Shown in pieces: positions 1 to 9,399 of a DNA stretch of 36,619 nt. A program made the translations under genes and the position numbers. The notes beneath the pieces were generated by a model. The model was not told the origin of the DNA, searched no databases, and saw only the letters and a list, made by a program, of their open reading frames with translations. Source of the stretch: Arsenophonus sp052174535 (GTDB taxonomy: Bacteria > Pseudomonadota > Gammaproteobacteria > Enterobacterales > Enterobacteriaceae). The stretch spans positions 1 to 36,619 of the forward strand of contig JBQMRQ010000060.1 in assembly GCA_052174535.1 (NCBI GenBank), read 5' to 3'. How positions within the stretch are numbered: the stretch's first letter is position 1; the number at the start of each line of letters is the position of its first letter.

Positions 1-360
1 CAGAATTAATTTACGTTTTTCTTTTAAAACCACATCAGCCGCTCGCGTAATTAATGTATCGTTGTAACTATTTGCAATGCCAGATAATGTTTTTATTGAA
101 CACGGCATAATAATCATACCAGAAGTAATAAATGAACCAGAAGAAATCGGCGCGGCAATATCTCTATCTTCATAAACAACATCTGCCATTGATTGAACAT
201 TACGTAGATGATAAACAGTTTCTAGAGCTATAGTTTGCTTAGCTGCTGAACTAACAATTAAATGCGTTTCAACATCAACAACAGATCGTAAAACTTCAAG
301 TAAACGAATACCGTAAATTGCACCACTGGCACCTGTTAATCCGATAATTATTTTCTGCAT
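1..360 (-). CDS. ubiX: UbiX flavin prenyltransferase, N-terminal 120 residues, cut by window edge
   Basis: Makes prenylated FMN, the cofactor of the UbiD decarboxylase in ubiquinone synthesis; cytoplasmic. The frame is open from the start to position 1 and aligns with enterobacterial UbiX: the glycine-rich GLTGASGAIYG at residues 7-17, SSGSF near 84 and PCSIKTLSG near 97, all parts of the FMN/prenyl-phosphate site. It reaches the TRAADVVLKEKR segment, so about 70 C-terminal residues lie outside the window. Two ATGs stand in a row (363 and 360); I chose 360 because it matches the family's usual N-terminus. In relatives ubiX lies just downstream of purF on the same strand, as here, but that purF is dead, so transcription from the old cvpA-purF promoter is doubtful. 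Nothing visible suggests that ubiX itself is damaged. Confidence 0.95.
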   Translation of the reverse strand, partial: MQKIIIGLTGASGAIYGIRLLEVLRSVVDVETHLIVSSAAKQTIALETVYHLRNVQSMADVVYEDRDIAAPISSGSFITSGMIIMPCSIKTLSGIANSYNDTLITRAADVVLKEKRKLIL

Positions 361-455
361 CATTTTTACTCAATAAGAACGATAAAATAAACTTCAGTAT
401 TGTTAACTTAACGATACCAGCTAAAGTTTAACTTAATTTGAACGATAACAACAAG

Positions 456-2437
456 TTAGCCTTCATTATAAATTTCTAAATTTTTAATTTCATTGTATTC
501 TTTTAACTAATTATTTTACATAGATAATTTAGATCGATGTTTTTAGTGACATAAATCTATTAAAAACTAAATATTTTAAAGTAGTGATATCAGAATTTTT
601 CTTTCTCACTATAGCAATTAAATTATTCGCACCAATAAGTTGTAAATTTCATTCACTTAACGTACATAGGTAATCAATTCATTATAAGAAGGCATAAATG
701 TCATAAATATTTAGAAAACGAATTTTGAGTGATAGAAAATAGATCTTTTTATCCTACCTTAGAGTTATTCTTATCTCTGATTTATAGAGTTTTAAAGATG
801 ATTACGTACATGCATATTGACTTAATAAATAATTTCAATAACAGAGATATATGCCATGAAAGCCTACACTATAGGTATCCGTGAAACTAAATATTACCTC
901 TGATTCCTTCTATGAACTTATTCGTAATAGTGTCAGGTAGCTGATAAAGACCGCTACTGAAACTTATCTCGACTCTAAACTAGGTTGTAACAATATGTTC
1001 ACAGCCCTTTTTGTAGACTGACTTCACCATACCATTATCCGTAACGATTATTCGTCACAGCGAACTATATTAAGAAGAGTTATTGACGATGTTAAAAATT
1101 AAAGTACTTAAAATCCAAGGAATTGCAGAAGCAATGAAATATGTTTCTAAAGCTCTTTAACTATCCTTTATCTGAACCATGCAAAAATCGGCAAAAAGTT
1201 GCTACCATATCTATTTTTACGAAGAATCTCACTGGAGATTTCAGTAAGTCGTTCTGGACTTTTCTCGGTAAAAAGTATTTGGTCTCTTTGCTACAGTACA
1301 CCATCAGAAAACTGAAATAATAATTTCTTGAAGAGAATAGGCAATAGTTGCTTCCGTGATTTAAACGATATACGCTATGTTTATTTCTTGAACAATGGCG
1401 TATATACTGTTCTGTCAGGCAAGATGATCACCTTTACCTACTTCGTTCATTATCAGTAGTTCAGTGAATATGAACGTAAGGAGTTGATTGGAGTTGAAGA
1501 TAATATCAAGAATAAGAACGAACTTAAACGAACTTCTTAATTACCTGCAAGCGCGAATCTTAAGCGTCTCTTCTAGATTTATTACGAGAGTCCTGGTATC
1601 ATTAATTCTGAATCCCAATGGAAAAGATATTCCAGAATATGCAGCACCAACGCTGTTGGATATATAAAATAGATAATACACTGCCTTCACTCCCAAAAGG
1701 GATGCAATTAAAAGTTAAAGGTAAACTGTGCGGAAGATTTAGATAGCAGAGAGCTGCGTTATTGTTGATAACGTAACATCACCATAAGAACTCAAAATCA
1801 AAGATATCTAAATCAACACTTTCCAAAGCAACCATATACTGATTTAATCTTCTTCTAATGTGCAGTTGCTAAACACTAGAACTTGAATATTAAATGGATT
1901 ACGACCTCATAGCCAATAATCATTACAATATAACTGCGCAAGGTCTCACGAACTTGCAAAAATTATAACAATAACGGTAAATAGGTTATTTTAATGATCA
2001 GAAAAGATCAAATTTTTTTATTTTATGAACAAGTACATTGAGAAACTTTTTCTAAATTAGAAGAAGTATTTACATGACGACGAGGCGTTTTAAATAACGT
2101 TTTTAATTCATCTACATTGACAAAATTACCATTATATATTAATTTAATATTAAAGGTAATTAACATATAAAAAAGTTATATTCCGAAACCACTGTTATCT
2201 ACTAACAGTAAGATAACGCACATAGTTAATTCTCATTTAGCCTGTAAATGCAATATTTGCCTAGCCAGGGAAACACATCTTTTACTAAATCATTTGATTT
2301 TCGTAGGCGAAATTATTTATTTTCATTAATTGTAGAAAACACCTTTAGAATATTTTACTACAATGCTAAAGCACTATTAGTTCACATAAATTGATTAGCT
2401 AAACTGCTATAAAACAGCAATACCGATAAATGCACAT
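456..2437 (-). pseudogene. purF: purF (amidophosphoribosyltransferase) pseudogene split by IS256
   Basis: PurF catalyses the first step of purine synthesis. Here it survives as two fossils on the minus strand. The N-terminal part (about 2437 down to 1765) starts with ATG-TGC, keeping the codon of the catalytic Cys, and in shifting frames reads FRLRKSNDLVKDVF, MRINYVRYLTV, NGNFVNVDELKTLF, RRHVNTSS and QYMVALESVDLDIFDFEF. All are close to E. coli PurF residues from about 50 to 240. The C-terminal part (about 765 to 456) reads IRFLNIYDIY, then IGANNLIA, and ends KEYNEIKNLEIYNEG-stop like the true PurF end. The middle, roughly residues 245-370 with the phosphoribosyl-binding region, is missing, and an IS256 remnant sits in its place. 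Stops and frameshifts are many. It starts 15 bases after cvpA, the ancestral order. Confidence 0.9.
775..1765 (+). mobile_element. IS256-family remnant inside purF, 3' end deleted
   Basis: Degenerate transposase on the plus strand. Readable pieces in different frames are HHTIIRNDYSSQRTI near 1025, LLPYLFLRRISLEIS near 1200 and MQHQRCWIYKIDNTLPSLPK near 1640. They correspond to the family's RHxIVRNGYLPERTI, LPYLYLKGISTGDFS and RHQRCWVHKTANVLNKLPK. The left end near 775 resembles the left ends of the other IS256 copies in the window (TCTG followed by a short AT-rich run). The right end, with the last third of the transposase, is absent: around 1765 the sequence passes directly into purF. The deletion that removed it therefore probably also took the middle of purF. 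The element cannot move. Confidence 0.85.
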
Positions 2438-2451
2438 CTACTTTTTTCTTA

Positions 2452-2958
2452 TCAACCAAGGTAAATGATATTTTTAGGTAAAAAACTTGATACATTTTTT
2501 AAATAATCAAAAAACCATCTAATAATATGACTAAATTGAGAAATTAATTCAGAACGTTGCCAATCTTCACTTTTTGGTAAGGATGTAAAAGTATCTAAAA
2601 AAAATAAAATTGCCGATACAATTAATGTACCGCGTAATACGCCAAAACAGACGCCTAATATGCGATCAGTACTTGATAATCCCCCTCTCTCAACTAAGAA
2701 ACTAATCACATAATTGACTACGGTACCCGCAATTAAAGTTGTGATAAATAAAATTGCAATTGCAATACCATTTCTAATAAGCGTGTCATCGAAACGAGTA
2801 AGATAATAAGTCCCTAAATAAGGATAAAATTGGCTAGCAACAAAAAAAGCGCATCCCCAAGTAATAAGAGATAAAGCTTCTCGTATAAAACCACGAATTA
2901 AACTAACCAAAGTAGAAAAAATAATAATGGTAATTATAGCATAATCAATCCAAACCAT
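2452..2958 (-). CDS. cvpA: CvpA inner-membrane protein (colicin V production protein family)
   Basis: A 168-residue, four-helix inner-membrane protein; hydrophobic segments lie at about residues 3-22, 30-47, 64-87 and 102-122. It aligns end to end with E. coli CvpA (162 residues): the start MVWIDYAII, SLIRGFIREALSLITWGCAFF, RNGIAIAILF, LGVCFGVLRG and the ending SEDWQRSELISQFS...IIRWFFDYL are nearly unchanged. In E. coli it is needed for colicin V secretion and has been linked to bile-salt and envelope stress tolerance; its molecular activity is not established. It is full length with no frame damage, although both neighbours (purF below, dedD above) are ruined, so selection seems to act on it for its own sake. 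No strong promoter was found. Confidence 0.95.
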   Translation of the reverse strand: MVWIDYAIITIIIFSTLVSLIRGFIREALSLITWGCAFFVASQFYPYLGTYYLTRFDDTLIRNGIAIAILFITTLIAGTVVNYVISFLVERGGLSSTDRILGVCFGVLRGTLIVSAILFFLDTFTSLPKSEDWQRSELISQFSHIIRWFFDYLKNVSSFLPKNIIYLG

Positions 2959-3139
2959 AATTTTGGTCCAAAAATTAAATTTTTAGAATAGTCAAACGCA
3001 TTTTATCGGAAAAACGTTTTTGTTAGCTACTTTATTGAAAAATAGCAATAAATTTTGGAAAAAAGATAAATCATATTCATCACATGAATAATTCATATAA
3101 CTATTTATTATCAATAAATTTTATTTGTTAATAAATACC

Positions 3140-3895
3140 CATTTAAAGCTTAATAACTACGTATTTAATCCTATTAAGCAAGTTAAATCTTTTAACTCTA
3201 ATAAACTGTACTGCAATTTTTTCTCTTAAACATTAAGATCAATAAAAATTCGAGTTAATTGATCATTTACTGGAAATGATAGCTCTGTATAAATCTAATA
3301 GACACATAAACGTAATCTAGTAAGAACTTATTCTATTTTGCTATATTTTAAGTACGGCTAACTCTTAATAACATAAGCCTGCCTCTATGAGGTTTGAACT
3401 TTCTGATTTGAGTTAGTAGTCTATTTTGGAATTAACGCAGGCTTTTAATTTTAACGACGAGATTTTACCCTTCCCTGTTGAAGGGATATACTATTTATTT
3501 GCTAATTTGGCCTTTAAATTAAAAGTGACCTCAAATTATAGCTTCAAAAAGACTTTCTGAAGATGAGGTTCCTCCCCCTACTTCTTTAGGTTTAAAATTG
3601 GAAAAATAGATTCAATTTTATATTTATTGTTAGTTTTAGACGGCAAAAGGGATCTCACGCTCTAAATATAATTTTATTATATTTTTATTTTTTCCTCCTA
3701 GTTTATTATATAAACCATCCTTGCATAGCATTATTTATTGCAAAAAGGCTACTGAAAGTATATTTGAAACAAAAACATCATGATTAGAGTTTAAAAAACA
3801 TCATGATGAGAGTTTATCGTTAGGAAACTACAACACCTAAAAACAAAATTGTTCTTAAGGGAAGAAAAAAGAACTTACTCTCCTTTATCTAAGCG
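3140..3895 (-). pseudogene. dedD: dedD (SPOR-domain division protein) pseudogene
   Basis: DedD is an inner-membrane protein that binds septal peptidoglycan through a C-terminal SPOR domain. It normally lies between folC and cvpA, exactly this position and strand. The SPOR region can still be read near 3380-3160: QAYVIKS, PVNDQLTRIFIDLN and LLELKDLTCLIGLN match the family's KAYVVQLG, PVQGKITRILVGPD and LGELKQLSGLSGVV. Near 3870 the reverse strand resembles the N-terminal membrane anchor (LRTILFLGVVV against LVGTIVLVALGVIV), which is weaker evidence. The proline-rich linker is unrecognisable. Several stops and frameshifts exclude a working product. An IS1595 element begins about 40 bases above the old start. 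Confidence 0.75.
3772..3815. repeat. Two imperfect 21-base tandem copies
   Basis: Positions 3772-3792 and 3795-3815 carry AAAACATCATGA followed by TTAGAGTTT or TGAGAGTTT, a period of 23 bases with one or two differences. The pair lies in the decayed linker of the dedD pseudogene. There are only two copies, so this is not a CRISPR; it is probably a slippage duplication. Confidence 0.7.
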
Positions 3896-3931
3896 TTCTT
3901 AAAGGAAAAAACGAGATATTGTTGATTATCA

Positions 3932-4770
3932 ACTATATTAGTAAAAGTTGTTAATAGAAATCCCTTCTACTGTATGAAGGATTTTGCGATAACGATTATC
4001 ATAAAAAAGCAAACAGGCATACAGATCAAAGAGATTCTTCTCTCACTCACCTACCAACATAAAGTTGCATCTCATTAGTTGTGGCTTGATGACGAGACTA
4101 TGTTAGATGATATCGATCTATCCATTAAAACAATTCATTCCACTTTATTCTACCTATATTATCAGAGCAAAGATATTCATCCCCCTCTCTATGGCCATTT
4201 ATTCATTTATTAATGTTACAGTGATATTGTTATAAAATTCACGATTGCAGGAAAACATTTAATAATTTTATTAGAAGTCCTATGAAAGCTATATCAAGAA
4301 GGATAAATATTTTAGTTATTTTTTATGTACGTTGAATAGCTTGACTATACAGAAGTAAGCGAAACAAGCAGGCATTGATTTGAAACAGGATTTAAATGAC
4401 GATACTGCTTTCTTGCTTTAGAAACGACCAGGTAACATAAGTTGCACTAAGTGCTATTGTTGAAGTTTAATTAGCCATTTTCTTGCCTTGGATGAAGTAA
4501 ATAGTATAAAACCTTTACAAATGAGCATAAATTAGCTACCATCGCTTAATAACGCTGAATACTCAGAGGAGTTATTGATAAGGAAAATTCCATATTTAAA
4601 ATGTAAGCAGTTATATTAGCTGATTAAAAGGATAGCTGAATAGCTTCCCCATGGTGGGGGTGATATGAATTGTTATTTACTGAATTATCTAGCCTGGAGA
4701 AGATTATTTAAAACCATAACAATTAAAATATAAACTGTGGTGGCTATAAATATCCTGGAAGCAGAATAAC
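3932..4770 (+). mobile_element. IS1595-family (ISXO2/IS1016-like) remnant A
   Basis: Plus-strand remnant of a transposase also present at 27978-31005 and, reversed, at 32600-34070. Its left end (AAAGTTGTTAATAGAAATCC near 3945) matches the left ends of both other copies. The readable C-terminal part around 4500-4700 corresponds to the family's catalytic region and its HIQNVNxYHSRLKxWMxRFHGVxTKYLxNYL-type ending, seen here in pieces in shifted frames. About 130 bases before the SDEA-like motif are missing compared with copy B. No open frame exceeds a few dozen codons. It is followed at about 4790 by an IS481 remnant. Confidence 0.7.
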
Positions 4771-4789
4771 AATCTTTCTCAACATAGTG

Positions 4790-6963
4790 TGATTATTATA
4801 GCTATATCACATCGTTTTTCAATGACGCGGTTGCTCACTTAAAATTTATAGTTATTTTCTGTAAAAACGTTTCTCACCCTCTCAACTACCTCCTTCCATC
4901 TGCACGAGAATTCTTGAACCTTCATTGCATCTTAATCTGATCTGGATCTCTGTTTACACAGCCACAGAGAGCAATTTATGTGATATGGACTGAAAGTATC
5001 GAAATCAAAACTATAAAGGTTTAAAAACTACAAGCTTAATTATTTGTACGTGGATATAAATATCTTCCCCAAATGCCAAACAAAATCTCACGATGTTATC
5101 TTTTCCTATTTATAGGATCACGCCATTCGATAAATTTATCTATCTTTATTAAGATAAAGACTGGGGTTAATGCTTAATGCTTCTTACCTGATCTTAATCG
5201 AACATATCCAATAACTATTCATCGGTTACTTACAGATAAGTAACAAAAATTAAGTTATACTGATTTCTGATACATGTAGTTTCAGGGATGGGTGGCGTAT
5301 CCCTACTCATTAATTTCATGAATAGTGTCAATCATATATAGATGATATATCATGAAAAGTCCACCTTATAGATCTATCAGCGAACTAGATATTACCCTTA
5401 TCCATTTCATGAACTTATCTATAATCCTATTAGTAAGATGATAGATGCTGATGTTGAGGACGGAGCTTAAAGGTATATCTACAACAAGATCCTGAACGCT
5501 ACCTTGTCAATGGTCGTCATATCGTCGATCATAACACTTATTTGCTACAGTAAATCATACAGACTTGCATTGTGTAGGATCTTTAGATTAAAGTGCCTAA
5601 AGTTAAAAAAGGAGAGGATTACAACGGAAATTGAATATATTTTAAACTCCTTGCTGTGCCTTATCTAAAGTATAAAAGCGACGAAGAATTGTTATCATAG
5701 CTTTGCACCTACGAGATAAATTCATCGGAGATTTTTCAAATCTATAAGACATTTTTCAGTGAAAGCAGATAGTTTTTTATTAGAGGTATCAGCAGATTAA
5801 AACAAAAATGATTTGAAGAGAAGAGGTAATGGTAGGCTGCGTGATCAATCTATGCGCCTTAACCTTTATTTTTTGGTAGAAAGCATCTGCCGTTCTATTA
5901 AAATAGCTGATTGTCTTTACTTGCTAGTTAAAGCGGCTACACTGCATGGATGTAAGGAGTTCCTTTCGCTTGAAGATGGTTATTGAGAGTTAGAAGCGAA
6001 CTGTGCATAATTTTTTAACAACTGGTGAGTACGTTGCTTAACCTATCTTTCCAGATTTGCTACGGGAGACGGTGTTTGGTTTTGAACGCAATAGCAAAAA
6101 TATTCCCGAGCATCCAGTACCAATCTTGGTGAATATAAAATAACTGATGTGCTAATTTCATCCTCCAAATGTATGCAAATGAAAGTTAAGGTGAGTTTCG
6201 GGAGATCTAGTTAGCAGAGAGCCGCGATACTACTAATAAAGCCTAATGTTTTATTAGTAAAGTTTTTAACGAACTACTATCCTGCAGCGATGAAGAAGTT
6301 GGAGAAAGAGCAAGAAGAATGACTGGTATTCTATACATTTATCAACGTACTGGGAATCATAAAAACGACGAATCTAAATTGAATCAAGTTTTTGCAACAA
6401 TGAGGCTATGAAGCCGAAAAATTAAAAATTCTTGTTTAAGAACAACAATCTTTTTAATGGCATTTAAGCTGCTTCCCCATCTGCTTATAGAAAGCTTGAA
6501 CTGAGAGCAAGTCATTTTACTTGTTGACATTACGATGGAAAACAGATTTACGAAGTATTAGAATAGAATGTAATCTGATCACTATACACCAGATTTGCTA
6601 ATAATTATAAAAAATTTCAGACTACTGTTTTTAATCTGTAAAAATACTCAGCTGCTGGAAAACAGAAATTGATCTGTTTATATACAGAATATGATATAGA
6701 ATACTAACTTAGCTCGCTACTGTATCTTTAAATTAATAGTATGATCGAGCTATTTAATTGGGCGTATGGGAGATGGGCTGCAAAGTCATTATTTCAATCT
6801 AGTGAATAAACTTTAAATTACTTTGTATTAATATAATTGGCTATACAATTAGAAATTATCCCAATCAACATTGGATATTAAAACTCCTTTACAGCTCATG
6901 AAAATTAATTGAAAGTTAAATCTAAATTATTTAATAATTATACTATCTTCTAGAAATATACAA
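4790..6963 (+). mobile_element. IS481-family remnant A, interrupted by IS256
   Basis: An IS481 transposase fossil in two pieces. The 5' piece (4790-5258) reads NLIWISVYT near 4930 and runs to the second catalytic block, where ACTTACAGATAA corresponds to LLTDN. The 3' piece (about 6598-6963) resumes in the same block and contains VYIQNMI, NWLYN and LDIKTPLQLMK, matching the family's LYNQQLPQSxLGSKTPLQAMK ending. Between them lies a complete-length IS256. The 5' quarter of the transposase (helix-turn-helix part) is missing; the remnant begins about 20 bases after the IS1595 copy A. Confidence 0.85.
5262..6597 (+). mobile_element. IS256-family element inserted in IS481 copy A
   Basis: About 1.34 kb, the normal size of the family, with terminal inverted repeats: TTCTGATACATGTAG on the left near 5261 and the reverse complement of AAATCTGGTGTATAG on the right near 6590. 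The decayed transposase reads ERYLVNGRHIVDHNTYLLQ near 5490, LKYKSDEELLS near 5670, a KKLEKEQEE...LVFYTF piece near 6295 and FATMRL near 6395. These match the family's YLVNGRHxIVRNGYL, KRAKSIEELLP, LAFYDFPAEHW and FATVRLRT blocks in order. Multiple stops and frameshifts. Both flanks are IS481 sequence that joins up when this element is removed. Confidence 0.9.
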
Positions 6964-7024
6964 TTATTATTATCTAATAATATTGATATTAATATAATAC
7001 TAGCTGCAATAAGAATAACTGTTT

Positions 7025-8395
7025 CTAGGAAACAGTTTTGTAATTTACTGGCCACTTAAGCTTGCCTATTTTATCTGTAGTTCTCATAACCTCAGCGACA
7101 GTATGAAATGAGCCACAAATTAGCACAATGTCCTGTTTGTTAGTATCGGCTATAATTTGCAACCAGGCATCCCTAACCGTATCAAATTGGTATGGCGATT
7201 CAACATACTGCGCTAATTGCATTGCATCAGCACCACGTATCCCACTTAAAGAAGCCAAATACCATTTATCAATTTGCGGAGCCAAATAAGATAAAGTACT
7301 TTTTATATCTTTATCAGCTAACATGGCTATCAGAGCGTAAACTTTAGTATTTTTCTGTCTAGGCAAGTGAGCTAATCTATCAGCTAAATAAGCCGCTGCA
7401 TGAGGATTATGCGCAACATCTAAAATTATAAAAGGTTGCTCGCTGATAATTTGAAAACGACCTGGTAATTTTGATTTAAGCAATCCCTGCTGAATAGTTT
7501 TCAATGATATAGCCTGCCTAATAGCATCAGTATTCTTGATTAAACAATTGATAATTGCCAATGCAGTTGCAGCATTAGCCAATGGAACCTTTGGAAAAGG
7601 TAATTGTTTAAAATCGTAATCCTCAGATTGCCAATCCCAATGATCATTTTGTAGTTTAAAGTCCCAATCTACTTTGCAACGAAATAATTTTGCCTCAATA
7701 TTTTTAGCTACATCATTAACTGACTTCGGCATATCCGGTTCACCCACAACTGCATAGCGACCTGAGCGAAAAATACCAGCTTTTTCGTAGCCAATTTGTT
7801 CACGATCAACACCAAGCCACTCAATATGATCTAATGCAATACTAGTAATAGCAGCAATATCTGCATCGACTATATTGGTTGCATCTAATCGCCCACCCAA
7901 ACCAACTTCTAAAATAATCACATCAAGTTTAGCTTGTTTAAATAATTGTAAAGCAGCTAAAGTGCTATATTCAAAATAGGTCAATGTGGTTGTACCACGT
8001 TTAGATTCAATATCCGCAAAAACTCGACAAAATTCTGCTTCAGGTAACATTTTACCTTGAATCCTAACACGCTCAGTATAATCCAAGAGGTGAGGAGAAC
8101 TATAAACACCGACTTTTAATTTAGCTTCAATTAAAATTGATTCTAATGTATGACAGGTGGTTCCTTTACCATTTGTTCCTGCGACAGTAATCACTTTCAT
8201 AGCAGGAGATAAAAGATCGAGTTGTCTAGCAACAATACTAACCCGCTCAAGTCCCATATCAATAATTATTTTATGTTGATTAGTTATATAAGTTAACCAA
8301 GTATCTATAGAAGAGCTCACATCAGGTATTATTAATGGTTTAGATATTTTTTTATTTTTGATCAAATTTACTGTTAATTTTTTATTTTTTATCAT
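7025..8395 (-). CDS. folC: FolC dihydrofolate synthase / folylpolyglutamate synthase
   Basis: Bifunctional cytoplasmic Mur-ligase-family enzyme: joins dihydropteroate to glutamate, then adds further glutamates to folates. Counted from an upstream in-frame ATG at 8419 (464 residues): P-loop GTNGKGT at 81-87, EVGLGGRLDATN at 171-182, IALDH at 194-198, the EKAGIFR lysine (normally carbamylated) at 213, DVAHNPHAA near 344 and CGSFHTVAEVM near 445. All family landmarks are present. E. coli FolC has 422 residues and starts about 20 before the WLxYL block, so I favour the ATG at 8395 (456 residues), 8 bases past the accD stop. The 8419 start would overlap accD by 17 bases; neither has a strong ribosome-binding site. 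Cotranscription with accD is likely. It is undamaged, consistent with a need for folate. Confidence 0.95.
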   Translation of the reverse strand: MIKNKKLTVNLIKNKKISKPLIIPDVSSSIDTWLTYITNQHKIIIDMGLERVSIVARQLDLLSPAMKVITVAGTNGKGTTCHTLESILIEAKLKVGVYSSPHLLDYTERVRIQGKMLPEAEFCRVFADIESKRGTTTLTYFEYSTLAALQLFKQAKLDVIILEVGLGGRLDATNIVDADIAAITSIALDHIEWLGVDREQIGYEKAGIFRSGRYAVVGEPDMPKSVNDVAKNIEAKLFRCKVDWDFKLQNDHWDWQSEDYDFKQLPFPKVPLANAATALAIINCLIKNTDAIRQAISLKTIQQGLLKSKLPGRFQIISEQPFIILDVAHNPHAAAYLADRLAHLPRQKNTKVYALIAMLADKDIKSTLSYLAPQIDKWYLASLSGIRGADAMQLAQYVESPYQFDTVRDAWLQIIADTNKQDIVLICGSFHTVAEVMRTTDKIGKLKWPVNYKTVS

Positions 8396-8402
8396 ATGGC
8401 CA

Positions 8403-9305
8403 TTATAAATCATCATCAACTAAGTTAATAACATCAATTTGACTTGCGTCTTGAACAGTTTGATGAGTAAGTATAGCCAATATTTCAGCTAATTTATCCC
8501 GCATTTCAGGGCGTCTAACAATCATATCAATCGCACCTTTTTCAATCAAGAATTCACTTCGTTGAAAACCCGATGGTAATTTTTCACGTACAGTTTGTTC
8601 AATAACCCTTGGTCCAGCAAAACCAATTAGTGCTTTAGGCTCAGCAACATTAATATCTCCCAGCATGGCTAAACTTGCTGATACACCACCCATTGTTGGG
8701 TCGGTAAGTACTGAGATATAAGGAAGCCCTCGTTCCTGAATTTTCACCAGTGCTGCACTGGTTTTTGCCATTTGCATTAACGACATCAATGCTTCTTGCA
8801 TACGGGCACCACCGCTTGCAGAAAAACAAACCAACGGACAATTATTTTCTAGTGCTTGCTCAACTGCACATACAAAACGCGCACCAACAACCGACGCCAT
8901 TGAACCACCCATAAAAGCAAATTCAAAAGCGGCCACAATAACTGGCATACCTTTAAGCGTTCCCTTCATGACGATTAAAGCATCTTTTTCATGTGTTGCT
9001 TTCTGTGCCGCTGATATACGATCTTTATATTTCTTTGAATCACGAAATTTTAAAATATCTTTAGGTTCTAATTCACTGCCTAATTCAACCATGGTTCCTT
9101 CATCAAGAAAAGAGGTCAGACGTTGACGAGCAGTAATACGCATATGATGATCACATTTTAGACATACGACTAAATTACTTTCTAATTCAGGCCGATAAAG
9201 TACTTGCCCGCAGCTATCGCATTTTGTCCAAACCCCTTCAGGGATACTCGATTTGCGGGTCTGGCTAATATTGCTTTTATTAAGAATTTTTTCAATCCAA
9301 CTCAT
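8403..9305 (-). CDS. accD: AccD, acetyl-CoA carboxylase carboxyltransferase beta subunit
   Basis: With AccA it transfers carboxyl from carboxybiotin to acetyl-CoA, giving malonyl-CoA for fatty-acid synthesis. 300 residues against 304 in E. coli. The N-terminal zinc ribbon is intact (C29, C32, C48, C51 in KCDSCG...VCLKCDHHMRI), followed by the carboxyltransferase crotonase fold with FMGGSM at 131-136 and SASGGARMQE at 162-171, which bind the CoA. The start MSWIEKIL matches the family exactly. It is the upstream partner of folC, as in E. coli. It works in the same pathway as fabI elsewhere in the window, so the fatty-acid pathway appears retained. No damage is seen. Confidence 0.97.
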   Translation of the reverse strand: MSWIEKILNKSNISQTRKSSIPEGVWTKCDSCGQVLYRPELESNLVVCLKCDHHMRITARQRLTSFLDEGTMVELGSELEPKDILKFRDSKKYKDRISAAQKATHEKDALIVMKGTLKGMPVIVAAFEFAFMGGSMASVVGARFVCAVEQALENNCPLVCFSASGGARMQEALMSLMQMAKTSAALVKIQERGLPYISVLTDPTMGGVSASLAMLGDINVAEPKALIGFAGPRVIEQTVREKLPSGFQRSEFLIEKGAIDMIVRRPEMRDKLAEILAILTHQTVQDASQIDVINLVDDDL

Positions 9306-9399
9306 TAATAGACCTTTTTGTCTAAAATTAGATTATCAGTCTCATTATTATATTAATTATTAAAACATAATACCAAAGCATAGTGGATAAAAAACTAAT

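Noticed and set aside
3772..3815. Possible start of a CRISPR array
   Set aside because: Only two copies 2 bases apart with no spacers; it lies within the dedD fossil and looks like a slippage duplication.
8650..8841. 63-codon minus-strand frame inside accD
   Set aside because: Frame-shifted shadow of the highly conserved carboxyltransferase region.
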